A stretch of DNA of 64,000 nucleotides from Bacillota bacterium (GCA_023408075.1 JAEYKW010000006.1:62001-126000), one strand, 5' to 3'; positions 16,882-27,013 are shown, counted from the stretch's first letter. Numbers and translations are program-made. Notes: generated from the letters alone by a model not told the origin.

Positions 16882-19536
16882 TTAAACTTTTTTTCTTAGC
16901 AATAATAGAATAAGTAAGATGACCCCAGTCAAGGTTACTGCCGCGCCTATATAAAACGATACAGGTTCAAATCTAAATTCAACAATGTGCTCACCTTTCG
17001 GAACATAGACCCCTTGGATCGTCTTGTTTACCAAGTAGTTTTGAACCCTGATTCCGTCCACATAAGCGTTCCATCCAGGATACATAATCTGCGCATGGTT
17101 GATAAACACTTCTTCATTCGCAACCACTTTTGCTTTAATACTATTATTATTGAACTGCAAAATTTTCACCGCAGCATCGCTTCCTACATCTTCCCTTTTC
17201 GGATTTTCAATGTAACTTATTTCATTTATATCGAACGCATTATATTGTGATATATCCTCAATATCCGCTGCAATATTTATAATTGGCTTAGCATTGACGT
17301 TTTCGTATATCAAAGTATCCCCATCATCCACCAGCGTTTTGTATACGGTATTAAAAGGGACGCTGATAACATTATACATTTTAAAGTCATTAATTCTTAT
17401 ATCAGAATCGTTTTGAGATATTATTCTAAAATAAACATCATCGGGAACGGGCTGATTTCCCGTGCTTATCATACCGCTGTACGTATTTGTTTCTGGTTGC
17501 AGTATAAAGGTTGTATTGCATTCTTCCAAATCATACCCCTCTCCCCAAAAATCAATATAGAACATCTGAGGATTCTTATCAGTCGTTGCCTCAAACTCAA
17601 CATAATATCGCTGATTTTCAGAAATACCACTACCCATCTTATAGGACTGAGCGTTCACCTGTGAACTGGACGGAATATTAACCTCGGGGATCTCTTGGAA
17701 CAGATCTCCCATACCGACTATCACATCCTCCTTTGTCAGGTCATGGTAAGGATCGACAATATACTTAAGTGAAGCCATAGAAAGAGCTGCATTTTCACCG
17801 TGAATATAGTTATTAATGCCTGACATCGGGACATCCGCCATTGGAATTAAATCTGTTGCTTTCTTGCTTCTAAATGTTAAATAAGAATTGTAGGTTCTCA
17901 TTTGATAAAACATATTTGAATTAAATTTATACTCATCCGCCTTGTTTATGTCAAAGGCTTCCTCAAGAGTCGCTAACACTGCAACAGAGCGGTACTCATC
18001 ATTATTATCCAGACCGTTTAAATATTGTATCGCACTTGTCGTATTATCTTTATCTCCGTAATAATCAAAATCGCCTTTGGGTATGCTATATCTTCCTACA
18101 TCGGCGATTCCTGCTAAACAGATTATGCAAGCCATTGCTATATAGGCGTGTTTCCAGTTACAGAGAAATTTAAAATAGGAATAAGCAGCCAAAATCCCTG
18201 CTAATATTAAGGTAATAATAATTGTTGGCAGAAACACCTTAACCCCATCATAATATTGCTGCATATTCTGATCCGCTATTGATGAACTTGCGACAGATTT
18301 AATAAATACAACAATGACTAGTATTACTATAAAAAATACCAAAGAAAATTTAAACAGCTTTTTTGCTTCGACTCTGTCTTTCAGCTTTGAAAGTATAATC
18401 CCAAATACCGCAATGGAAAAGAATGAATATACAAATATCATTCTCGACGCAACTCGGAACGAACCAATAATCGGTATGTTCCATACAGCCTTTCCTATAA
18501 TGGGAATGTTCGCAACCATACAGTACATAAGAGACAGTGCAGCAAATATAACCAGCCATCTTATTTTCTTCTCTTTCATATGGAAAATCATCGCATATAC
18601 GAGAAAGACAGTAGCTATAATGCCCACATAGATTTCAATCCCTACTTCCAAAGCGCGCGCTCCAAAAGGAAAAACGGCATCACCAAACAATTCAGGAAAA
18701 AAGGCCAAAGGCAATACTCTATAATCCGCAGAAAGCACAGAAAAGAACTCATATGATACCGCATTTCTCCCTGAGTCTTTCATTAACTCTGCAAGGGGCA
18801 GGAGTTGGACGGCGATAAGCATAATAAAAACTCCAAGCCAAATTGAAAGATCAAGTATTCTTCTCTTGACAGAATTCTTATCTTTCTTCATAAAAACGAT
18901 AAGATATAACAGCACAAAGAGATTTGAATAAATAGCGGCTTGAGGGAATCCCGCAAAAAACTGAAAAGCCATGGCCACAGAAGCAAACAACAATTCCTTT
19001 CTTCTGTTCGTCCGAATATAGCGTTGAACGAAGAATAATACCAAAGGAAGCCAAATAACTGAAGAAAAAACATTCTGATGCGTGACTCTTGGACCTCCCA
19101 AAAAGGTGCTGAACATGAAAACCAAGCCAACAAGAAAAGCAACAAGTTTACTGTCCTGAATTTCTGACATATATAAATATGTAAAAAAGCCAGCTAAAGC
19201 GAGGGTAATGATATAATATACATTGCTAAATACATTTAAGGGCATGATTAGCACAAGGTAGTTCAGAGGATAGAAAAATCCCGATTGGATGTCAGCCATG
19301 TAGGGAACTCCAAGCATTGAGAAGGGATTCCATAGCGAAGGATCGCCGCTGATAAAACTTTGTGCAAGCAGACTCCTCATACTGAGCCACGAATAACTGT
19401 CTCCATGAGCCATCACATGTCCATTGATCAAATAAGGCAGATAAACCAATGCAGGAATTATAAAATATGCCAATAATGAAAGCAAGGCTGCTTTCGACCC
19501 ATTATTCATTTTTTTAAAAATGTTAACTCGCAGCAT
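16882..19536 (-). CDS. YfhO-family polytopic membrane glycosyltransferase
   Basis: An 884-residue protein with about twelve helices in the first 470 residues, a soluble extracytoplasmic part (~480-850) and a last helix followed by LLLRKKV. The outside loop after helix 1 contains HGDSYSW and WNPFSMLGVPYMADIQSGFFYPLN, the hallmark of YfhO/PF09586 proteins. Members are thought to be GT-C enzymes that glycosylate cell-wall polymers from lipid-linked sugars. Here it sits with GtrA- and GtrB-like genes, consistent with side-chain decoration. It is the last gene of a long minus-strand run. The substrate is unknown. Confidence 0.82.
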   Translation of the reverse strand: MLRVNIFKKMNNGSKAALLSLLAYFIIPALVYLPYLINGHVMAHGDSYSWLSMRSLLAQSFISGDPSLWNPFSMLGVPYMADIQSGFFYPLNYLVLIMPLNVFSNVYYIITLALAGFFTYLYMSEIQDSKLVAFLVGLVFMFSTFLGGPRVTHQNVFSSVIWLPLVLFFVQRYIRTNRRKELLFASVAMAFQFFAGFPQAAIYSNLFVLLYLIVFMKKDKNSVKRRILDLSIWLGVFIMLIAVQLLPLAELMKDSGRNAVSYEFFSVLSADYRVLPLAFFPELFGDAVFPFGARALEVGIEIYVGIIATVFLVYAMIFHMKEKKIRWLVIFAALSLMYCMVANIPIIGKAVWNIPIIGSFRVASRMIFVYSFFSIAVFGIILSKLKDRVEAKKLFKFSLVFFIVILVIVVFIKSVASSSIADQNMQQYYDGVKVFLPTIIITLILAGILAAYSYFKFLCNWKHAYIAMACIICLAGIADVGRYSIPKGDFDYYGDKDNTTSAIQYLNGLDNNDEYRSVAVLATLEEAFDINKADEYKFNSNMFYQMRTYNSYLTFRSKKATDLIPMADVPMSGINNYIHGENAALSMASLKYIVDPYHDLTKEDVIVGMGDLFQEIPEVNIPSSSQVNAQSYKMGSGISENQRYYVEFEATTDKNPQMFYIDFWGEGYDLEECNTTFILQPETNTYSGMISTGNQPVPDDVYFRIISQNDSDIRINDFKMYNVISVPFNTVYKTLVDDGDTLIYENVNAKPIINIAADIEDISQYNAFDINEISYIENPKREDVGSDAAVKILQFNNNSIKAKVVANEEVFINHAQIMYPGWNAYVDGIRVQNYLVNKTIQGVYVPKGEHIVEFRFEPVSFYIGAAVTLTGVILLILLLLRKKV

Positions 19537-19561
19537 CGTTTTTCACCTTATCCTTGTGTAT

Positions 19562-21373
19562 CTAATGAACCATCATCGAACGCATATCAATCGTTTCATC
19601 TTCTGGCAAAGAAAACACATGCCCTTTCTCATCATCCAAAGTATTAAGTAGTATATTCTGCGGGACCGTTTCATTTGTATCTGTTCTTATGATGTAATCT
19701 AGCACATAACTTGTCTTATCGTCCGCAAGCTTAATGTATAATTGAACACAGTCTAAGTAGACGCTTGTAATCTCATTCTGTGAATCCTTAGCGATACCTC
19801 TGAGCTTTCCCTTAACTATGACTCCCCCGTCTAGTCCGTAATAGATCTCTTTTGTAACCGATATGTCATCATTTCCATCATTTTTATATTCAGCAGTAGC
19901 TGAAAATTCAGCATGCTGAGCAACATATTGATTGATCTCGTAAGCTTCGATCTTACGCCCGGCGTAGTTGGCAAAGATATCTCCACACGGCATTGCAAAA
20001 ACATTATCGCCTTCATCGAAAAGAAGTAAATTTTTATCATTTTGTTCGTCGTAAAATCCACTTTTAATCGCCTGCTCCGTAACGTTTCTTGATACGAGAA
20101 TATCTGCCTTTGTACTGTCAAAAAAAGCGCTCATTGTTTTTATATTTATAAGTAAAACCGGCAAAGAGAAAACCATCAAAAGAATAAAAATCAAAGGACG
20201 TTTTTTTGATAATGCAAATTTACTTTTAAGCAATAGAATAATGCCTGCAATTATACAGATCACACCAAAACTTTCAACATAAACAGGCAAATGTGCTATC
20301 CCAAACTGCAATTCCATTTGATATCTTTGGCTAACAGCGATCAAACCAGAAGGTATAATCCAAAGAGATAACCCGGTAATTATCAATAAACAGGCGTTTC
20401 TATTCGGCGCAGGCTCCTTTTGAGTTTTTTGTTTAAAGAATAAGAAAAAACTCAAAAGAGCAAATAATACCAGCGTGACGACATCATAAATATCGACTTG
20501 CCGCATAGCATTCTGCAAAACCCCATCGTTTAGGAAAGTCTGTGCTAAGGGCACTGCCGCAATAAACTGCTTTAGAAACGTCAATGCAACCAATGATAAA
20601 CTGGATATATCCACACTTGTTCCGCCATAGTTTTGACTAGCCATAATTCTTGTACACAAATTAACCGCTAATATGCAAGCAATCACAAGCGCTTGTGGAG
20701 CAATATATTTAATGCTCTTTTTAGTATCACGCTTAATCAATATGAAAGGAATAATCAGAACTGGTATAATAAATGCAAATCCCACTTCATATGTCAAGAG
20801 GGCAAAGCATAAAAAAACAGAACTCAATATTCTATATTTTATTTTTCCGGTTTTGACGGCATCAATGGCATATATTAACGACAGTGCCCCAAACAAAAAA
20901 GTAGCCTGTAAAAGCCCATGGAAAGCATATATTGCATTAAAATGATGTAAAGTGGCTTGGAAAAATAAAACCGAGCCCAACATGCTTATAAGCTTAGCTC
21001 TTTTAGACTCTGTTAGTTTCTCTACTAATATGCCAAATACTAAAATAACCGCAAGATTCGCTAAGATCAAAAATAACTTATATACCAGTAGCGGATTAGC
21101 ACAATAATTGAATGCATCATACATGAAATAGCAAAGAAAACCTAAGGGAAATACCCGCCCCATTCCAAACCAAAAACCAACAATGCTGAAGAACATCTCT
21201 ATCGGACTATTATAAAGATTTAATATAGCCCCATGAGTCGTTGCATTAAAAATATCATCATAATAATAACCGGTATTCAGTATGGGGTATAAGAAAACAA
21301 AAGAGAAAATAAGAATTAAAACTTCATACTTGTATTTACTTATTTTCCCGATTAAAGAATTTCCATCCTTCAT
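19562..21373 (-). CDS. Large polytopic membrane protein, GT-C-like
   Basis: A 603-residue protein with about ten to twelve helices and a soluble C-terminal domain of ~170 residues. The first external loop contains TGYYYDDIFNAT, the acidic pair expected for GT-C catalysis, and shortly after it an MFFSIVGFWFGMGRVFPLGF segment as in O-antigen glucosyltransferase-like proteins. The layout is similar to the protein at 2428-4008. It sits between the YfhO and GtrB-type genes, so I infer transfer of an undecaprenyl-phosphate-linked sugar to the polymer. ATG 21373 follows GAAAGG; the TTG one codon earlier is ignored. Not assigned to a named family with certainty. Confidence 0.6.
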   Translation of the reverse strand: MKDGNSLIGKISKYKYEVLILIFSFVFLYPILNTGYYYDDIFNATTHGAILNLYNSPIEMFFSIVGFWFGMGRVFPLGFLCYFMYDAFNYCANPLLVYKLFLILANLAVILVFGILVEKLTESKRAKLISMLGSVLFFQATLHHFNAIYAFHGLLQATFLFGALSLIYAIDAVKTGKIKYRILSSVFLCFALLTYEVGFAFIIPVLIIPFILIKRDTKKSIKYIAPQALVIACILAVNLCTRIMASQNYGGTSVDISSLSLVALTFLKQFIAAVPLAQTFLNDGVLQNAMRQVDIYDVVTLVLFALLSFFLFFKQKTQKEPAPNRNACLLIITGLSLWIIPSGLIAVSQRYQMELQFGIAHLPVYVESFGVICIIAGIILLLKSKFALSKKRPLIFILLMVFSLPVLLINIKTMSAFFDSTKADILVSRNVTEQAIKSGFYDEQNDKNLLLFDEGDNVFAMPCGDIFANYAGRKIEAYEINQYVAQHAEFSATAEYKNDGNDDISVTKEIYYGLDGGVIVKGKLRGIAKDSQNEITSVYLDCVQLYIKLADDKTSYVLDYIIRTDTNETVPQNILLNTLDDEKGHVFSLPEDETIDMRSMMVH

Positions 21374-21422
21374 CAACCTTTCTCAACCTCCATAATGTCC
21401 TGATCGATTTATCTTGTCAAAA

Positions 21423-22361
21423 TCATTTGTCAAAATTGATCCTCTGCTCCTCAACCACAAGCGGACGTTTCATCACCCTTGTATTCATGTTGATTACATA
21501 TTCGCCCACCAATCCGATGAAGAATATTTGTATCGACCCGATCAGGAAAATGCCGATCAATATCGGTGCCGTCCCAGCGGGGAATCTATCCCAAAAAATC
21601 AGCTTAAGAACAAAATAAACGAGCGCTACGAGCAGACTGGTGGCGGAAAAAACAAATCCGAGCATTGTCGCAATACGAAGCGGCACTTTGGAGTATGATG
21701 TAATGCCTAGCATGCCAATATCGTATAATGTGTACCAGTTGTTCTTTGTTTTACCCGCTTTTCTTTTGGGCTGCTCGTAAGGAATTTCTTTTCTTTCAAA
21801 TCCGAGTTCGGCCACAATTCCGCGCAGGTACGGCATAGGATCGTCAATTTCACTCATCACTTCGATAAAGGCTTTATCATAAAGTCCAAAACCGGTAAAG
21901 TGCTCGATCTGCTGTACATCAGATATCTTTTTTATTGTTTTGTAATACATAGATCGCAAAAAATAAACCAGTTTATTCTCTTGGCTGTTGGTCTTAATAC
22001 CTATAACGATTTTATATCCATTTTCCCATTCCTTAACAAACTTCGGTATCATTTCGGGTGGGTCTTGGAAATCTGCGCACAAACTTATCGTGCAATCCCC
22101 TGTCGTTTGGAGCATACCGTAAAATGGAGAACGAATATGCCCGAAGTTTTTAGCGTTAAATATAGCTTTAATTTTAGGGTTATTCTTGCAAAGGTCTTTA
22201 ATCACAGCGCGTGTGCCATCATTTGAGTAATTGTCTATAAAGACGATTTCGTAATCGTACTCTGCCAATTGAGACTGAAACACGTCGCAGATCGCTTGAC
22301 TCAAAGGTTTCACATTTTCCAGTTCATTGTATGTCGGTACTAATATGCTAATTTTTTTCAT
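21423..22361 (-). CDS. GtrB/ArnC-type GT2 with two C-terminal membrane helices
   Basis: A 312-residue enzyme that would transfer a sugar from a nucleotide donor to undecaprenyl phosphate on the cytoplasmic face. It has ISILVPTYNE at the start, VFIDNYSNDGT, and CADFQDPPEMI (the xADxQDPP metal/donor motif of this subfamily). Two C-terminal helices (about 235-260 and 270-295) are followed by a short cytoplasmic tail, as in GtrB. The ATG at 22361 has GGGGAG at good spacing and overlaps the upstream SDR gene by 14 bases. The GtrA protein at 27054-27470 is the expected partner that flips the lipid-linked sugar. Confidence 0.87.
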   Translation of the reverse strand: MKKISILVPTYNELENVKPLSQAICDVFQSQLAEYDYEIVFIDNYSNDGTRAVIKDLCKNNPKIKAIFNAKNFGHIRSPFYGMLQTTGDCTISLCADFQDPPEMIPKFVKEWENGYKIVIGIKTNSQENKLVYFLRSMYYKTIKKISDVQQIEHFTGFGLYDKAFIEVMSEIDDPMPYLRGIVAELGFERKEIPYEQPKRKAGKTKNNWYTLYDIGMLGITSYSKVPLRIATMLGFVFSATSLLVALVYFVLKLIFWDRFPAGTAPILIGIFLIGSIQIFFIGLVGEYVINMNTRVMKRPLVVEEQRINFDK

Positions 22362-23280
22362 CTCGCGCTCCCCGTTCCTCTCTGATCCATTCAACCGTAT
22401 TTTTAATTCCGGTTGCAAAATCAACCGCCTGTATAAATCCCGTATCCTTTTGCAAAGAACTGATATCGGCACACAATCGCATCACCTGCTGTGGGACATA
22501 AGGTAATTCGCCGATCCCCAGCGGCAGATTTTCATCAATAATGTCTCTGATAATTGTTACATACTCGATAAGCGGACGCATTTTACCGCTGCCAACGCAA
22601 TAAAAACCGCTGCCATCCTCCCCTGCCAAATATAACGCTCTTGCCGCATCGCCGCAGTAAAGGTAATCCCACATTTGCTCGCACTTGGTCAGCTTAGGTC
22701 TTTGCCTGTCTAACAAAGCTTTTATTAAATACGTAATCATCGTGCCGCTGTTGTCATACTCACCAAAAACGCTGAAGATTCTCGCCCACACAAATCTTAA
22801 CCCCAGCTTTATACAGTGCTGCTGGCTCAGCTTCCCTGCCGCCAACTTGGCAATGCCGTATGCATATTCAGGGTTTGCCGATGTATCGGGAGAAATGACA
22901 TCACTCACCCTGCCGTATTCAGCCTGAGAACCTGTGCCGAGGAAGACTTCGCATCCAAGCTTTTTCGCCTCTCCCACAGCTAACAAAGTATATTTGATAT
23001 TCTCCTCATGAATAAAAACGCTGTTGCGCAAATCCCGGCTTGTCCCGTCCCACGCCAAGTGAAAAAAACAATCGTGCTTACCGCTGATTAGATCCGTAAG
23101 ACGGCCAATATTGGCAATGTCGCACTCCGTAATCTGAACATACTCACTGTCCGGAATGCGATGTCGGTTCATGGAATTAGGGCGAATAACCGCCGAAACA
23201 AAGGTTTTTTTCTTTATACATTCTTTTATCAGCGCGACGCCAATCATGCTGGTTGCGCCTGTAATAATCACTCTTTCCAT
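22348..23280 (-). CDS. SDR-family nucleotide-sugar epimerase/reductase (candidate branched-sugar ketoreductase)
   Basis: A 310-residue extended short-chain dehydrogenase. It has ITGATSMIG for NAD(P) binding at residue 6, HLAWDGTS after the third strand, and YAYGIAK as the catalytic YxxxK. It is smaller and more divergent than the epimerases of the rhamnose pathways. In yersiniose biosynthesis a reductase follows the TPP-dependent enzyme; here the SDR gene follows the TPP enzyme gene by 12 bases. I therefore infer that it reduces the new side-chain ketone of the branched CDP-sugar. Alternatives are C4 reduction or epimerisation of a CDP-3,6-dideoxyhexose (abequose- or paratose-synthase type). 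Confidence 0.75.
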   Translation of the reverse strand: MERVIITGATSMIGVALIKECIKKKTFVSAVIRPNSMNRHRIPDSEYVQITECDIANIGRLTDLISGKHDCFFHLAWDGTSRDLRNSVFIHEENIKYTLLAVGEAKKLGCEVFLGTGSQAEYGRVSDVISPDTSANPEYAYGIAKLAAGKLSQQHCIKLGLRFVWARIFSVFGEYDNSGTMITYLIKALLDRQRPKLTKCEQMWDYLYCGDAARALYLAGEDGSGFYCVGSGKMRPLIEYVTIIRDIIDENLPLGIGELPYVPQQVMRLCADISSLQKDTGFIQAVDFATGIKNTVEWIREERGARDEKN

Positions 23281-23292
23281 CGAGACCGCCTG

Positions 23293-25080
23293 TTACTTCT
23301 GACGTTCGCCTACCATATTGCTCATCACTTCTTCCTTAGGCAAATATGGGAACATGTCCTCATAATCCCGTGATACCAATGTGCCGTCCGGCAGTTTATC
23401 GGATGAAACCCTCGGAATCAGCAACTGCCATTCCTGCGTCCTCACGTCACAAATCACAGGACCATCAAAGTCGATCGCCTCTTTGATCTTTTCATCCATT
23501 TCTGACACGTTGTCAATTCGTATCCCTTTGATGCCATATGCTTCCGCAATTCTCAATGAATCAGGACACCAGACACCCGTGTCCGGGCTTTCGCCCACGA
23601 AACGGTTTTCCATGAAATTTCGCTGGGTATGACGAATCAAAAGATATCCGTTGTTGTTAAAAATAAATACCTTGATCGGCAGGTTGTAATGCTTCAATGT
23701 CGCGAACTCCTGCAGATTCATCTGCAGGCTCCCATCTCCGGTAATAACCAATGTTGTTTTTTTATCGTTTGCCAGGCATGCTCCGATGCCGGCAGGCCAA
23801 TAGCCCATGGATGAAAGTCCTCCGGTGGTTAAGAAGCTTTGGCCCTTCTTCACTTTCCAAACTTGACATGCCACATGAAAGCATGAGCCGGTATCAACCA
23901 ATATGGCACAGTTCGCCGACGCGAGGGCAGACAACCTGTCAGAAAAATAATACGAGTTTATCGGCTCTTCATCCTTATAAGAATCCAATACGACAGGGTA
24001 TTTTTCCTTCCAGGTATTACATATCGCTTTCCATTCGGAAAAATCACACAATTCTCTTTTCTCTGATTCCGCCAACATGCCGTTAATAAAATCCTTACAG
24101 TCAATATTGGCTTTGTAGTCAATTTTAACGCCGGGTTTGTCGAGCTCTTTTTGGTCGATATCCACAACAAATTTCTTGGCGCGTTTGCCAAAGCTCGCTG
24201 CGTCATGACCAACAGTCGAAGATGCGAGCCTGCTTCCAATAGAAATGATCAGGTCAGCATTCTGAACAGCAAAGTTCGCCGAACGCTCTCCGTAGTTGCC
24301 GGGCCGCCCCACATATAAATCGCTGTCGCTTTCTATAATGCCTATGCCTAATCTGGATGTGATTAAAGGAATCTGCAATTTTTCCAGCAGTGTGCGAAAT
24401 TCCGCTTCAGCATCCGCCAAACTGACTCCCTGGCCTGCGATTATAAGGGGTCTTTTTGCTTCCGATATCATTTCAAAAGCCTGATTCACGGCATTCCTGA
24501 TTTTATACGTATTCTTCGTTTCTTCCGGAACAAAACTCGTCATCTCGTTTTCAGAAACCTGCTGCTTCTGGATATCGAGCGGAACATCAATCCAAACCGG
24601 CCCGGGGCGACCGCTCGTGGCTTCGTGGTAGGCCTTTTGCAGATAGTATTTCAGTCTTTTGGGATCGTCGATTGTGATAAAGTACTTGGTAACGTTTTCG
24701 ACCAGAGGACGAATATTGATACCCTGAACGCCATGCTGGCGAATCTTGGTTTTGTCCTGATACTGCACGAACGAAAGAGCCGACTGCCCGGAAATGACAA
24801 TCATCGGAGAAGAATCCGTGTAGCCGCCGACAACGCCGTTCATTGCGTTCACGCTCCCGGGGCCTGCGGTCACAAGCGCAATTGCCGGCTTATGTTTAAT
24901 CCTTCCGTACGCGTCTGCTGACATCGTACAGCACTGTTCGTGATGATTGCATACAATCTCATATCCGCCGTGCTTCCCCACAGCGTCATTTAAAAACATA
25001 GCCTGTCCGCCGGTAATCATAAATACCGTATCGATGCCCAGTTTATTAAAAAAGTCAAAAATATACTCCGATACATTCAT
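23293..25080 (-). CDS. Thiamine-diphosphate-dependent carboligase (acetolactate synthase/YerE family)
   Basis: A 595-residue enzyme with the three-domain layout of acetohydroxyacid synthase. The catalytic glutamate lies in CNHHEQCCTMSADAYGR near residue 48. The central FAD/DHS-like domain spans roughly 190-340, and the TPP/Mg motif starts at GDGSLQMNLQEFATL and ends at FIFNNNGYL. It is coded between a 2-oxoacid-forming aldolase and an SDR, in a locus that makes a CDP-4-keto-3,6-dideoxyhexose. The nearest functional precedent is YerE, which adds a pyruvate-derived two-carbon unit to that ketosugar. The aldolase next door suggests that the donor here could be 4-hydroxy-2-oxovalerate. A role in branched-chain amino acid synthesis is less likely: no regulatory subunit or ilv genes are nearby. 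Confidence 0.82.
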   Translation of the reverse strand: MNVSEYIFDFFNKLGIDTVFMITGGQAMFLNDAVGKHGGYEIVCNHHEQCCTMSADAYGRIKHKPAIALVTAGPGSVNAMNGVVGGYTDSSPMIVISGQSALSFVQYQDKTKIRQHGVQGINIRPLVENVTKYFITIDDPKRLKYYLQKAYHEATSGRPGPVWIDVPLDIQKQQVSENEMTSFVPEETKNTYKIRNAVNQAFEMISEAKRPLIIAGQGVSLADAEAEFRTLLEKLQIPLITSRLGIGIIESDSDLYVGRPGNYGERSANFAVQNADLIISIGSRLASSTVGHDAASFGKRAKKFVVDIDQKELDKPGVKIDYKANIDCKDFINGMLAESEKRELCDFSEWKAICNTWKEKYPVVLDSYKDEEPINSYYFSDRLSALASANCAILVDTGSCFHVACQVWKVKKGQSFLTTGGLSSMGYWPAGIGACLANDKKTTLVITGDGSLQMNLQEFATLKHYNLPIKVFIFNNNGYLLIRHTQRNFMENRFVGESPDTGVWCPDSLRIAEAYGIKGIRIDNVSEMDEKIKEAIDFDGPVICDVRTQEWQLLIPRVSSDKLPDGTLVSRDYEDMFPYLPKEEVMSNMVGERQK

Positions 25081-25092
25081 GATTTCATCCTC

Positions 25093-26136
25093 CTATAGTA
25101 ACGATTCTATCTGGTAAGTCATATTGTCTTCAAATTTCTTCTTTTGAAGCTCAAGTGCAATTTCAACAACCAAGTCTTCCTGCCCGCCAACAACCTTGCG
25201 CCTGCCCAACTCAACAAATATATCCCTTGGGTCCACGCCAAATCTCTCCGACGCTTTTTTCACCTGCGTCGCGAAAGAGGAAAACACGCCCGACATGCCG
25301 CTGACAATGCTGACATCCGAGAGGCCTTGTTTGTTCACAATCAATTCCTTAATCACCATTTCACTCGCATCAAGCACCTTATACAGATCCACACCTGTTA
25401 CAGAGCCGTTTTTCTCAAGAAGCGCGAGCAGGGCTTCCATTTGACAATTACCCGCCCCGGCACCAAAACCGCGTGTCGTGGCATCAATAATGGTCGCCCC
25501 TTCATTGATTGCAATATATCCGTTTCCTACAGCCAGCCCAAGATTGTTGTGAGGATGAAACCCTACGCGGATATGGAGATTATCAACCAATTTAGAAATG
25601 GTTTTTTTAACGAGCTCGGGCGTCGCAGCTCCGGCTGAATCCATCAAAATCAGCCCCATGGCTCCGTACTCCTGCATTTTCAACGCTTCTTCGAGCAAAC
25701 GCTCGGTTGAAGCCATGTGAAACATCATCAAAACGCCGTACGCTTCAATGCCTTCGCTTCTGGCATATTCGATATGCTGACGCGTTACATCCGCTTCCGT
25801 ACAATGGGTACCCACACAAATCAAGTCGATACCTCGCTCTATGGCCGGCTTTAAATCATCGCTGATCGTACCAAAGCCAGGAATCATATAAGCGCCAAGC
25901 TTTGTGTTGGAGAGATTTTCTCTCGCGGTGCATATCATTTCCTCATCCGTGTGCTTTGCCAAACCAACCTGCAAAGAAGAGGCTCCGAGTCCGTTACCAT
26001 GCCCCACGATGATGGTATGCATCCCCGCTCCGTCCATAATTCTGCAATATCTTTCAATGCTCTCAATAGGAAGTTGATGCGCGATTGCATGAGAACCGTC
26101 TCTTAACGTCGAATCAAAGAAAATCAATCTACTCAT
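25093..26136 (-). CDS. 4-Hydroxy-2-oxovalerate aldolase (DmpG/HMGL family)
   Basis: A 347-residue TIM-barrel aldolase that interconverts pyruvate plus acetaldehyde with 4-hydroxy-2-oxovalerate. FDSTLRDGSHAIAHQ near residue 7 has the Arg, Asp and His of the DmpG active site. GFHPHNNLGLAVGN near residue 195 supplies the metal-binding histidines. The C-terminal communication domain (after ~280), which couples the enzyme to its dehydrogenase partner, is present. The partner gene at 26129-27013 overlaps it by eight bases. In catabolic meta-cleavage operons the pair runs in the degradative direction. There are no meta-cleavage genes here, so I infer a biosynthetic role supplying a C5 2-oxoacid to the TPP enzyme. 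Confidence 0.9.
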   Translation of the reverse strand: MSRLIFFDSTLRDGSHAIAHQLPIESIERYCRIMDGAGMHTIIVGHGNGLGASSLQVGLAKHTDEEMICTARENLSNTKLGAYMIPGFGTISDDLKPAIERGIDLICVGTHCTEADVTRQHIEYARSEGIEAYGVLMMFHMASTERLLEEALKMQEYGAMGLILMDSAGAATPELVKKTISKLVDNLHIRVGFHPHNNLGLAVGNGYIAINEGATIIDATTRGFGAGAGNCQMEALLALLEKNGSVTGVDLYKVLDASEMVIKELIVNKQGLSDVSIVSGMSGVFSSFATQVKKASERFGVDPRDIFVELGRRKVVGGQEDLVVEIALELQKKKFEDNMTYQIESLL

Positions 26137-27013
26137 GGCTGTTTTTGTTTAGCCTCCTTTTTACATATTCTTCTGCGATATTTATGGATGCGCAAGTGAT
26201 AATGTCCAAATTGCCCGAGTACGCCGGCAAATAGTCACCAAGACCGACAACCTGAATCGTGGTGGTTACCCGGCCGTTCTCGTAAATCGGCCCGACAATC
26301 ACGCTATAACCGGGTACGTATTCTTTAATCCTTGCCTCCATTTCGGCCACACTCTTAACGATCGCTTCCATGTTGGGATTATCAATATGCGCATAAATCG
26401 TATTTCGCATCGTAATAGGAGGCTCAGCCGGGTTGAGAATAATAATGGCCTTTGTCCGGCCGATGCCCGTAAATCTGGCTAATGCGTGGTGCGTGGTTTG
26501 CGTGAACTCATCGATATTATTCCTTGTCCCCATTCCGGCCGACCTTGAAGATATGCTCGCCACAATTTCAATGTATTTCGTCTCCGAATGCACTCTTGAA
26601 ATGGCATAAGCAATCGGTATTGTCGCCTGACCGCCACACGTAATCGTATTCACATTGTCAAAACCAAGAGCTTCATCAAGATTAATAACCGGAACGCACA
26701 TTTCACCAATCTGTGAGGGCGTTAAGTCAATTGTAAATTTACCAAGTCTCTTTAAAATCGGCGCATTATATTGATGGACTTTGGCTGAAGTCGCATCAAA
26801 AACAACCTCACAGCAGTCCGGGTCGTTTTCAATCGCATGTATCGATTCAAAAGATGTCGGAACACCCATGGACTCTGCAATCTCTATGCCTTTCGATTCA
26901 GGATTCCGTCCCGCAAATATGCCGCATTCAAGATACTTCGAACGCTGCAGCTTCAATAATATATCTGTTCCGATATTCCCCGTACCGATAATTCCAACCT
27001 TAACTTTTTTCAT
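26129..27013 (-). CDS. Acetaldehyde dehydrogenase, CoA-acylating (DmpF family)
   Basis: A 294-residue NAD-dependent enzyme interconverting acetyl-CoA and acetaldehyde. It begins with KVGIIGTGNIGTDIL for NAD binding. The catalytic cysteine is in TITCGGQATIPIAYAISRVH near residue 125, identical in layout to DmpF. The length matches the family. The ATG at 27013 is preceded by AGGGGA. It forms the expected bifunctional complex with the aldolase coded next, which channels acetaldehyde through an internal tunnel. Its presence inside a nucleotide-sugar locus is unusual. With acetyl-CoA as the source it would feed acetaldehyde to the aldolase acting in the condensing direction. Confidence 0.9.
   Translation of the reverse strand: MKKVKVGIIGTGNIGTDILLKLQRSKYLECGIFAGRNPESKGIEIAESMGVPTSFESIHAIENDPDCCEVVFDATSAKVHQYNAPILKRLGKFTIDLTPSQIGEMCVPVINLDEALGFDNVNTITCGGQATIPIAYAISRVHSETKYIEIVASISSRSAGMGTRNNIDEFTQTTHHALARFTGIGRTKAIIILNPAEPPITMRNTIYAHIDNPNMEAIVKSVAEMEARIKEYVPGYSVIVGPIYENGRVTTTIQVVGLGDYLPAYSGNLDIITCASINIAEEYVKRRLNKNSHE

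Noticed and set aside
23293..25080. IlvB for branched-chain amino acid synthesis
   Set aside because: No regulatory subunit or ilv genes nearby, and it lies between aldolase and SDR genes of a sugar pathway.
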